A DNA stretch of 64,000 nt from CAZCAC01 sp964496575 (GTDB taxonomy: Bacteria; Planctomycetota; UBA1135; GCA-002686595), in the NCBI GenBank assembly GCA_964496575.1, contig CAZCAC010000023.1, positions 1 to 64,000 on the forward strand, written 5' to 3'. Under the pieces are notes generated by a model that saw only the letters and a list, made by a program, of their open reading frames with translations, had not been told where the DNA came from and searched no databases. This document shows positions 57,148 to 64,000 of the stretch, in pieces (positions within the stretch are counted from its first letter, which is position 1; each line of letters begins with the position of its first letter). The translations under genes and the position numbers were made by a program.

Positions 57148-58821
57148 ATGAATTCAAGACTCGCCCGGGCGCTCGTCGCCATCGCCCTCTTCGTCGCCGC
57201 GCCACACGCGGTCTCCCAGTCGAGCTGGGTGTTGAACGCCAACCTGCGCTCCGACGACATCCCCCCCGGTGGGGATGGACAGCCGGGGGACCTCTTCGGA
57301 GCCTCCACCGGCCTCGGAGAGTACTTCGCGGTGCTCGGCGCCACCGCTCACGATCACACCGGATCGAAGCCGTTCTCCGGAGCGGCGTACGTGTTCCAGC
57401 GCCTCGACACGGCCTGGTACCCGGAGACGGAGCTCCTGGCCTCGGACGCCGCCGCGGGAGACCGCTTCGGCTGCGCGGTGGCGAGCGACCTCTATCAGGT
57501 CGTCGTGGGTGCGGACGCGAATCACGTGGGCGTCGGGAAGGCGTACGTGTTCACGTGGATGAGTCTCAACTGGGTCGAGACCAAGCTGGTCCCGATCGGA
57601 GGTGGAACCCTGAACGCCTTCGGCGCCGCCGTGGACGTCTTCGTGGGCGGCACCGATGAGACGATCGTCGTCGGAGCTCCGCTGGACAACTACGCCGGTG
57701 GACCGCCCGACGCGGGCTCGGCCTTCCTCTTCGAGTGGGATGGATCGAGCTGGGTCCCCCTCCCGGGGCCGCTGCGTCCCGCGGACCCGAGCATGGACAA
57801 GCAGTTCGGCGGCTCCGTCGCCGTCGAAGGGAACCTCGCGGTGGTCGGCGCGCGCGGTGACTCGGGCGAGACGGGTGCGGCCTACGTGTTCGAGAGGATC
57901 GGCGGCGTCTGGACCGAGGTCCAGAAGCTCACCGCCTCCGACGGAGTCGTCCACGACCGGTTCGGAACCTGTGTCTCCCTGTCCGGCGATCGAATCGCGG
58001 TGGGAGCACCCGGTGACGACCCGGGCCCACCCCCCGACCTCTCGAACGTGGGCTCGGTCTACGTGTTCGAGAGATCGGGAGGCACCTGGACCGAGCTCCA
58101 GAAGCTCGAGGGCGACAGCTCCTCGAACAGCTGCGGCGAGGACGTGTCGATCTCCGGCACCCGGTTGGCCTACGGAGACGAGCAGAGGATCCACATCTAC
58201 CGCTGGATCGCACCGTCCACCCACTGCGTCCGGGAGACCGAGATCCAGGGGGGTCCGGCGTTCGGTGAGAAGCTCACGGTCTTCGGCGACCACGTGGTCG
58301 CGAGCGACCCCTCCCACGGCGGCGACGAGGGGATCGCCTACGTCTACTGGGGAGGGTGGGGAGCCTGTGTCCCCTATTGCTTCTGTCCGCCGTCCAGCGC
58401 GATCTGTGGCAACCCGGACGACGACGCGGGTTGCGCGAATGCCGGGGGAAGCGGCGCGTCGCTCTCCGTCCGGGGGACCACCTATCCCGACGCGCTCACC
58501 ATCGACGCAGAGGGCGTCGCCCCGAACAACTTCGCCCTGTTCTTCCAGGGCCACTACCAGGTGAATGGTGGGACGGGCATCCCCTTCAACGACGGGCTCC
58601 GTTGCGCCGGAGGAGCCGTCCAGCGAATCGGTACCAAGCTCGCGAACGGCAATGGCGACGTGTCCTACGGTCCCTACGCAGGTGACCCCCAGATCTCCTC
58701 GAAGACCGACGCCGTGCCGGGCATGGGACTCCCCCGGACCTACCAGGTCTGGTACCGCGATCCGGCCGGGCCCTGCGGCACGCAGTCCAACTCCTCGAGC
58801 GCGCTCTGGGTCATCTGGTAG
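57148..58821 (+). CDS. Secreted FG-GAP-repeat protein with the shared C-terminal domain
   Basis: A 557-residue exported protein (signal MNSRLARALVAIALFVAAPH). Residues about 35-405 hold six or seven FG-GAP/integrin-alpha-like beta-propeller repeats of the form FGxSVAVEGNLAVVGARGD and AAYVFERIGGVWTEVQKL. Related secreted repeats bind calcium and ligands, here unknown. Residues about 408-557 carry a Cys cluster (YCFCPPSSAICGNPDDDAGC) and the C-terminal domain (NFALFFQGHYQ, NDGLRCAG, YQVWYRDP, ending LWVIW) shared with the genes at 13461, 23893 and 41886. The start is fixed by AGGAGG. Divergent from the sulfatase-GH106 fusion gene; it may be a surface protein. Confidence 0.85.
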   Translation: MNSRLARALVAIALFVAAPHAVSQSSWVLNANLRSDDIPPGGDGQPGDLFGASTGLGEYFAVLGATAHDHTGSKPFSGAAYVFQRLDTAWYPETELLASDAAAGDRFGCAVASDLYQVVVGADANHVGVGKAYVFTWMSLNWVETKLVPIGGGTLNAFGAAVDVFVGGTDETIVVGAPLDNYAGGPPDAGSAFLFEWDGSSWVPLPGPLRPADPSMDKQFGGSVAVEGNLAVVGARGDSGETGAAYVFERIGGVWTEVQKLTASDGVVHDRFGTCVSLSGDRIAVGAPGDDPGPPPDLSNVGSVYVFERSGGTWTELQKLEGDSSSNSCGEDVSISGTRLAYGDEQRIHIYRWIAPSTHCVRETEIQGGPAFGEKLTVFGDHVVASDPSHGGDEGIAYVYWGGWGACVPYCFCPPSSAICGNPDDDAGCANAGGSGASLSVRGTTYPDALTIDAEGVAPNNFALFFQGHYQVNGGTGIPFNDGLRCAGGAVQRIGTKLANGNGDVSYGPYAGDPQISSKTDAVPGMGLPRTYQVWYRDPAGPCGTQSNSSSALWVIW

Positions 58822-58851
58822 CAACTCCGGACTATCTCTGAACCGGCTGGC

Positions 58852-59703
58852 TCATCCTCCACTTCCGAGCGACCGGAAGTGAGCCTCGAGCGTGTGAGTC
58901 CCGGCCGAGGGAGCCACCATGTCGGTCGTCGCCATGGTGGTGAAGAAGGCCAGGAGCTCGCCCTGGTGTCGGTTGAAGAGTCGGACGATTCGCACCACCG
59001 ACCACATCACCCACTCGGGGACGCGCGAGATCCTGGCCGGTTTGCCGAGGACCTCGAAGGCGACTGCCGCGACCTCCTCCCAGGTCAATACCTGCGGACC
59101 ACCGACCTCGATCTCGATGGCTTCGCCGCCCATGGCGTCGACGCAGGCCACGGCGAGGTCGGCGCCGTGAATCGGATTGAGGCGGTTCCTACCCGTGCCG
59201 ATGAGCCAGACCCTGCCCTTGCGGGCCATCTCGAAGACCTCACCCATGTCCGAGAAGTACCCGGTGGGACGCAGCACCGCGTGATCGATTCCAGAGGCCT
59301 TCAGCTCGTCGACGAAATCCTCGTGGGCAGCCACGATGTCGAGGTGCCGAAGGCCGGTCGCGTTGAACGCCGACACGTAGATGAACTCACGGACACCGGC
59401 TCGAAGGGCGGCGTCGAGCAGATTCTTGTTGCCCTGGTAGTCGACGTCCTGAAAGGTCAGCCCGTCCTTCTGCCGGGTGATCCCGACCGACGAGAAGACG
59501 CAGTCGATTCCATCACAGACTTGCTCGAGCGTCTCCGGCCGAGTGACCTCGGCCTCGACGATCTCGTCGGCCGCGCCCTGGGGGTCGCCGCTCCTTCCCG
59601 AGGAGCGGACCAGGGCGCGAACGAAGTGGCCCCGCCGCTTGAACTCCCGGGCGACGTACCCACCGAGATAGCCCGTGGCACCCGCGACCAGTACGCGTTT
59701 CAT
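58852..59703 (-). CDS. NmrA-like NAD(P)-binding SDR-family oxidoreductase
   Basis: A 283-residue atypical short-chain dehydrogenase: nucleotide-binding VLVAGATGYLGGYVA at 4-18, CVFSSVGITRQKDGL, then FIYVSAFNATGL and VLRPTGYFSDMGEVF. The Tyr-x-x-x-Lys catalytic pair of classical dehydrogenases is not clear, as usual for NmrA/HSCARG-like sensors and quinone-reductase-type proteins. A hydrophobic stretch near 230-250 may contact the membrane. Reaction unknown. TATTCT lies about 128 bases upstream. The 3' end carries the hairpin shared with the convergent FG-GAP gene. Confidence 0.82.
   Translation of the reverse strand: MKRVLVAGATGYLGGYVAREFKRRGHFVRALVRSSGRSGDPQGAADEIVEAEVTRPETLEQVCDGIDCVFSSVGITRQKDGLTFQDVDYQGNKNLLDAALRAGVREFIYVSAFNATGLRHLDIVAAHEDFVDELKASGIDHAVLRPTGYFSDMGEVFEMARKGRVWLIGTGRNRLNPIHGADLAVACVDAMGGEAIEIEVGGPQVLTWEEVAAVAFEVLGKPARISRVPEWVMWSVVRIVRLFNRHQGELLAFFTTMATTDMVAPSAGTHTLEAHFRSLGSGG
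58860..58881. terminator. Hairpin between the convergent FG-GAP and NmrA-like genes
   Basis: CACTTCCG, 6-base loop, CGGAAGTG: a perfect 8-bp stem inside the last codons of the NmrA-like gene, 38 bases after the FG-GAP gene stop. It could terminate the plus-strand transcript. No T-run. Confidence 0.4.
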
Positions 59704-59830
59704 CCGGACACCTCCATCTGCTTGGTAACCGCCCGGTGCGGCCCGGAGTCGAGCCGCGTATCGAGGGCTTGAATCTTCATCTCGGCCCGGCGTTCGAAGG
59801 CGACGGACTCTCGGCCATCACCTGGACTGG

Positions 59831-59836
59831 AGAATA
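59831..59836 (-). promoter_or_regulatory. Putative -10 box (TATTCT) of the NmrA-like gene
   Basis: CCCCTATTCTCC on the minus strand, 128 bases before ATG 59703. It is nearly identical in context to CCCCTATCCTCC upstream of the gene starting at 61340. Confidence 0.3.
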
Positions 59837-59888
59837 GGGGATTCGGAGGGCTTCGCCAGCGGACCGCCGAGGATCCCGCATGGCTGGA

Positions 59889-61340
59889 CTACTCTCCGAC
59901 ATACACGTACCAGACGATGTCGTCCTCCTGCCCGTCGTCGTCGTGCAGGTCGCCGCCGACCGACCAGAGGACCAGGGTGCCGTCATCCTCGAACCGGAAG
60001 CGTACCGGCTCGCCGTCGAATGGACCCCGGATCTTGACGGCCCGCTCGAGAGCGACGGTGCGCCCCTCGCGCCTCGCGAGAAGAGCGATCCGGGCGAACT
60101 GCAGTTCGGTCTCGAGACCCAGGGTTCGATCGATCCAGTCCTCGAAGGGCGGCAGACATATCGGGGCCATGATCACCCACTTCGGAAACCCGGCCCTCAG
60201 GTCCTCCTCCGCGATCCGGCTCTTCAGCTCCCACGACGTGCTCGTCTGGTCGAACACCTCAAGGCCCCGCCGGCACCGCACGAGGAGCTCCAGCTGATCG
60301 AGGCCGGTCCAGGCGAACAACGCGGACTGTACGGTGTTGTGGGCTCGACCATCCCGGCTCACCGCGGCAGCGAACATCTCGTAGAGGTCGAGGCCGTACG
60401 CTCTCCGGTTCACCAACGCACGCCTCAGTGTCGCGCGGGGCGCGATTCCCTCCAGCAGCTCGTCGACGGTTTCGAGGTGACTCGCCGATGGCAACAGGAA
60501 CACGACCTGCTCCAGCACCTCGAGAGCAGCTTGGCAGTGGACGCTCCAGTGGGTGAATCCGCCCAGGAACGGCGCTCCCTCGTAGAGGCCGACCACGTGA
60601 AAGGCCCCCTGCAACGCCTCGAGGGCCGCCTTCTCGTCCCCATCGGTGGCGGAGCTCAGCGCGACAATGCGCAGCACTTGCATCGCATCACGGGAGCTGG
60701 GAAGCGTCACGTTGATGGCGACGGGCAGTCCCGATTCTTCGCTCTCGGCCCTGGCCGCTTTCAGGATCAGCTGCTGGAAGTCGAACCCCGCGAGCGACCG
60801 CGCGTCGAGAACGTGCGGGATCAGGAGACTCGCACCTCGCCATGCCGCGTGCAGGTGGAAGGTGGGGAAGGACTCGGGATCACGATACGGTCGCGCGTCG
60901 GAGAGGGCGTTCTCCAGCTCGGTGGCGAGCTCGAACACATCCCGCCCTTCAGCCAGCTCCCGGTCGAGCCGGGTGGAGTACTCGCCTCCGAGCTCGACGT
61001 CCCAGAACGGCAAGCTGCTCTCCTTGATCTGCTCTAGCGAGGGGTAGCACTCCAACCCCTCCCAGCACCAGAGATCATCGTTGGACTCGGCGAGGACGGC
61101 AAGCTGTGCGAGCCACTCGGAAGCCCTCCGTCCATCGCCCAGTGCGGGAAACTCCAGCTCGTCGAGGCTGACCGGCTCGCCGGCTTCGCGGATGCGGTCC
61201 CTTTCCGTACCGAGTCGTATGGCGCTCCAGGCCTTGATGCACAGGGCGACGAGAACGAGGAGCCCGAGCCCTCCCCCGAGCGCGATGGTGAGCTTCAACA
61301 TCAGCGGTCGGGGCGATCGTTGGTCCTTCTTGATGGCCAT
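59889..61340 (-). CDS. Membrane-anchored protein of unknown function
   Basis: A 483-residue protein with one N-terminal membrane segment (LKLTIALGGGLGLLVLVALC, about 15-35) and a long soluble, mostly helical, Leu/Ala/Glu-rich part, probably periplasmic. Blocks such as DGRRASEWLAQLAVL, ARSLAGFDFQQLILKAARAE, DGDEKAALEALQGAF and GFTHWSVHCQAALEVLEQVV suggest helical repeats. The C-terminus is beta-rich and ends with acidic HDDDGQEDDIVWYVYVGE. I recognise no family. ATG 61340 is chosen; the GGAGG next to it is too close to act as a Shine-Dalgarno, and a TATCCT box lies 25 bases upstream. It stands alone between the NmrA-like and RND genes. Confidence 0.7.
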   Translation of the reverse strand: MAIKKDQRSPRPLMLKLTIALGGGLGLLVLVALCIKAWSAIRLGTERDRIREAGEPVSLDELEFPALGDGRRASEWLAQLAVLAESNDDLWCWEGLECYPSLEQIKESSLPFWDVELGGEYSTRLDRELAEGRDVFELATELENALSDARPYRDPESFPTFHLHAAWRGASLLIPHVLDARSLAGFDFQQLILKAARAESEESGLPVAINVTLPSSRDAMQVLRIVALSSATDGDEKAALEALQGAFHVVGLYEGAPFLGGFTHWSVHCQAALEVLEQVVFLLPSASHLETVDELLEGIAPRATLRRALVNRRAYGLDLYEMFAAAVSRDGRAHNTVQSALFAWTGLDQLELLVRCRRGLEVFDQTSTSWELKSRIAEEDLRAGFPKWVIMAPICLPPFEDWIDRTLGLETELQFARIALLARREGRTVALERAVKIRGPFDGEPVRFRFEDDGTLVLWSVGGDLHDDDGQEDDIVWYVYVGE

Positions 61341-61364
61341 CCTCCAGGTGATCGAGACCGTTGG

Positions 61365-61370
61365 AGGATA
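61365..61370 (-). promoter_or_regulatory. Putative -10 box (TATCCT) of the 61340 gene
   Basis: CCCCTATCCTCC on the minus strand, 25 bases before ATG 61340. The same hexamer precedes mnmA, the radical SAM gene and the ettA-like gene. No good -35. Confidence 0.35.
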
Positions 61371-61447
61371 GGGGATCCCGGCCAACTCGCCAACCGCGGC
61401 CGCCGCACTCGGGATACCGATCGGGGGTCGAGCCCACCGCCTCGTTC

Positions 61448-64000
61448 CTACCCGGGATCGGTACCGTGCACCACCTCGTTCCGCCAGAGCCGCCTCCCGA
61501 CGAAGAGCGGTCGCCGGAGCAGCACCAGCACATCCTCCAGGATCGTGTACGCGCACGGCACCAGCACCAGCACCAGCCCCGTCGCCGCGCCGAGGCCGAA
61601 GAAGAGGCTGATCGCCATCGGTTGCAGGAACGCCGCCTGCCCGGTGGCGAAGAAGGTCAGCGGCGTCAGGCCGAGCATGGTGGTGATGGTGGTCAGGAGG
61701 ATCGGCCGGAAGCGCAGCCGGCACGCCACCACCAGCGCCTCCATCAAGGCCACCCCCTCGCGCCGGCGCTGGTTGACGAACTCGATCAGGATCAGGGAGT
61801 CGTTCACCACCACTCCGGTCAGCGCCAGGAGACCGATCAACGACATCAGCGAGATCGAGCGGTCCATGACCACGTGGCCGATCACCACGCCGACCACCCC
61901 GAAGAGGATGATGAACATGATCACCAGCGGCTGGGTCGCCGAGCGGAAGAGCGCGCCGAGGATCAGGTAGATCACCGCCATCGAGATGAGCAGGGCGCGC
62001 CCCAGGCCCGCGAGCGACTCCTCGGTGTCCTGGGCGTCGCCCTTGTACGAGATGCGGTACCCGGGATGGCGCTCCCCGATCGCCGCGAAGCTCTCCCGCA
62101 CGCCACGCGTCACCGCGTCGGCGGAGGTGACACTCTTGTCGACGTCGGCGACCACGTTCACCGCGCGCTCCCGCGACTCGCGGGTGATCCGCGAGGGGCC
62201 GTAGCCGGGGAGCAGCTCAGCCAGCTGGTCGAGCGCCACGCGGCGCCCATCGGGCAGGGTGATCCGCATCGCCTCCAGCGTCTCGAAGTCCGAGCGCAGC
62301 TCCTCGGGCAGCTTGACGACGAGCTCCACCTCGTCGCGACCGCGCCGCACCGAACCGCAGGTCGTCCCCTCGAAGGCGGCGCGCAGCTCGGTGGCGAGCC
62401 AGCTCTCGGTGATCCCCAGGACCCGGGCCTCCTCCCGTACGCGCAGGGTCAGGAGTGGCTTCCCCTGCGCGAGGTTGTCGTGGACGTCGCGCACTCCGTC
62501 GAAGCCCTCGAGCTCGGCCTGCACCTCCCTCGAGATCGCCGACAGCCGGTCGAGATCGGGACCGCGGATCCAGATGTCGATCGCCTTGCCGGTGGGCCCC
62601 GACTGCGGCTGGGCGACCTCGGTGCTCTCCACCCGCGCGGGCAGATCGACCAGGAGCCCGCGCAGCTCCTCGATCACCTGCGGCGTGGAGAGCGTGCGCT
62701 CCGACCCCTCGGCGAGCTCCACCCACAGCTGCGCGAGGTTCCGGCCGAGCACGTAGCGGTTGGTGTCGTTCGCGGAGACGCCGACCAGCACGTTGACGCT
62801 CTCCACCTCGCTGGAAGGCAGCGCCAGGACCCGCTCCTCGACCAGCGTGGCGATCCGCTCGCTCTCGTCGAGCGAGGTCCCCGCCTGCATCCGCAGGTTC
62901 ACGTAGACGATCTTCGACTCGAAGTCGTCGAAGAGGTTGAAGGGCACCCACCAGGCCGCGTAGGCGGTGAGCGACGCGGCCACCCCGACGGAGAGGGTCA
63001 CCGTGACGTAGCGCCAGCGCAGCGCTACTCCGAGGAACCAGAGGTAGACCGAGCGCAGCCGCCAGTACCAGTGGTCGACGCCCTCCTCCCCGTCGCGCGC
63101 CCCGGCGACCGCCGCCCGGACCTTTCCGCTCCAGTGGGCGAGGTGCGACGGCAGGACCATCACCGCCTCGAGCAGCGAGATCGCCAGGCAGAAGCTGACC
63201 ACCAGCGGCAAGGGGCGCAGGAACTGGCCCGTCACGCCGGTCACCATCAGGATCGGCAGGAACGCCGCGACGCTGGTCAGGATGGTGGCGAGGACCGGCG
63301 CGGCGACCTGCCGCGTGCCCTCGATCGCCGCCTCCCGCGCCGGCATTCCCTCCTCCATCAACCGGAAGACGTTCTCCCCCACCACGATCGCGTCGTCGAC
63401 GATCATCCCCAGCACGACGATCAGGGCGAACATCGTCACCATGTTCATCGACACCCCGATCGCGCCGGCGATCAGGATGCCGCCGAGGAAGGAGATCGGG
63501 ATCCCCAGCGCGGTCCACAGCGCGACCCGCAGGTTGAGGAACAGGACCAGCGAGATCATCACCAGGAGCCCGCCGATCAGCGCGGAGTTGCGCATCACCC
63601 GCAGCCGGTTCTCGACGTAGATCGACAGGTCGGTATTGGTGCCCAGCGCCACCCCCGCCGGCAGGCCCGCCTCGGCCCCGGCGAGGTACTCGTGCACCTC
63701 GGCGGAGATGTCGATCGTATCGCCGCCCGGCTCCTTGTTGACCTGCAGGTGGACCGAGGGCTGGCCGTTGAAGCGCGCGCGGGTGAGATCGCGTTCGTTG
63801 GTATCGGTGAGGCGCGCCACCTCGCGGAGCAGGAGGCGCGAGCCGTCGGGGCGGGAGAGGATCGGGAGCTCCAGCAGGTCCTCGGCGGCGACCACCTCCG
63901 ACTCGACGCGCAGGAGGGTGTCGCTGCGCTCGCCGGTGAGGCTGCCCAGCGGCCGATCCTGGACGACCGCCCCGACCGCCCGGCCGACGTCGGCCAGCGA
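61448..64000 (-). CDS. RND-family efflux transporter inner-membrane subunit (partial, N-terminus outside window)
   Basis: The C-terminal 850 residues of an AcrB/HAE1-type pump; the frame stays open to the right edge, so roughly the first 200 residues are missing. Visible: a porter domain segment, the membrane helices NSALIGGLLVMISLVLFLNL, ALGIPISFLGGILIAGAIGV and FALIVVLGMIVDDAIVVGEN with the conserved Asp pair of the proton relay (DD in helix 4), GTRQVAAPVLATILTSVAAF, the second porter half, and a final helix bundle (LLALTGVVVNDSLILIEFVN, RLRFRPILLTTITTMLGLTP). The substrate class (drug versus metal) cannot be fixed without the N-terminal part; the DD motif without the CusA-type helix favours the hydrophobe group. 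No membrane-fusion or TolC partner is seen on this side. Confidence 0.93.
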   Translation of the reverse strand, partial: SLADVGRAVGAVVQDRPLGSLTGERSDTLLRVESEVVAAEDLLELPILSRPDGSRLLLREVARLTDTNERDLTRARFNGQPSVHLQVNKEPGGDTIDISAEVHEYLAGAEAGLPAGVALGTNTDLSIYVENRLRVMRNSALIGGLLVMISLVLFLNLRVALWTALGIPISFLGGILIAGAIGVSMNMVTMFALIVVLGMIVDDAIVVGENVFRLMEEGMPAREAAIEGTRQVAAPVLATILTSVAAFLPILMVTGVTGQFLRPLPLVVSFCLAISLLEAVMVLPSHLAHWSGKVRAAVAGARDGEEGVDHWYWRLRSVYLWFLGVALRWRYVTVTLSVGVAASLTAYAAWWVPFNLFDDFESKIVYVNLRMQAGTSLDESERIATLVEERVLALPSSEVESVNVLVGVSANDTNRYVLGRNLAQLWVELAEGSERTLSTPQVIEELRGLLVDLPARVESTEVAQPQSGPTGKAIDIWIRGPDLDRLSAISREVQAELEGFDGVRDVHDNLAQGKPLLTLRVREEARVLGITESWLATELRAAFEGTTCGSVRRGRDEVELVVKLPEELRSDFETLEAMRITLPDGRRVALDQLAELLPGYGPSRITRESRERAVNVVADVDKSVTSADAVTRGVRESFAAIGERHPGYRISYKGDAQDTEESLAGLGRALLISMAVIYLILGALFRSATQPLVIMFIILFGVVGVVIGHVVMDRSISLMSLIGLLALTGVVVNDSLILIEFVNQRRREGVALMEALVVACRLRFRPILLTTITTMLGLTPLTFFATGQAAFLQPMAISLFFGLGAATGLVLVLVPCAYTILEDVLVLLRRPLFVGRRLWRNEVVHGTDPG

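Noticed and set aside
1..64000. CRISPR arrays, tRNA or rRNA genes, insertion sequences, prophage genes
   Set aside because: Reading both strands I found no spaced direct repeats, no cloverleaf with T-arm consensus, no transposase or integrase, and no phage structural genes.

Overview
The window looks like chromosomal DNA of a high-GC (roughly two-thirds G+C) Planctomycetota-like bacterium. The evidence is the combination of Ser/Thr kinases carrying C-terminal formylglycine-enzyme-like (SUMF) domains next to an ECF-type sigma factor, several extracellular sulfatases, GH106/GH78 rhamnosidases, an EpsB-type sugar transferase, and secreted proteins ending in a shared domain (FGLFF ... GDGLRCAG ... 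YQxWYR) that I associate from memory with planctomycetes. The phylum is an inference. I see no phage, insertion sequence, CRISPR array, tRNA or rRNA. A 10-N assembly gap lies at 35790-35799.

Layout. 88-7513: tRNA wobble-uridine modification (mnmA, mnmG) with yajC, a YraN-like protein, an exopolysaccharide sugar transferase and an ATP/ADP-translocase-like membrane protein. 7621-13237: a HEAT/TPR protein, a histone-deacetylase-family enzyme and a radical SAM protein in one likely operon, then an outer-membrane protein, a LOG-like protein and a thioredoxin-TPR (CnoX-like) protein. 13461-17652: a gingipain-family (C25) protease, then a DUF3299 + HEAT gene pair. 17888-23795: an active-looking Ser/Thr kinase translationally coupled to a pseudokinase, divergent from a sigma factor. 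23893-25424: a broken beta-helix protein gene. 25878-28455: an ABC exporter-like operon (ATPase, FtsX/MacB permease with His-rich loop, DUF3299 lipoprotein). 28746-35729: two tandem paralogous giant lipoproteins of unknown function and a sulfatase-fold lipoprotein that has lost its active site.

35890-41865: metabolism and housekeeping (ALDH7-like dehydrogenase, glycosylasparaginase, EttA-like ABC-F ATPase, SIRT5-like sirtuin, SRPBCC protein). 41886-58821: secreted proteins and an apparent sulfated, rhamnose-containing glycan degradation locus: a GH106-GH78 double rhamnosidase, two sulfatases, a sulfatase-GH106 fusion, a remnant of a carbohydrate esterase, plus TerC. 58852-64000: an NmrA-like dehydrogenase, an unknown membrane-anchored protein, and the C-terminal part of an RND efflux pump that runs off the right edge.

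The strongest candidates for new biology are the kinase/pseudokinase/sigma cluster, the two tandem lipoproteins, the sulfatase-GH106 fusion, and the C-terminal domain shared by four otherwise unrelated secreted proteins. Intergenic spaces are short, convergent pairs are often separated by perfect hairpins, and many starts are preceded by a TAnnnT -10-like element (TATCCT, TAGACT, TAGATT).
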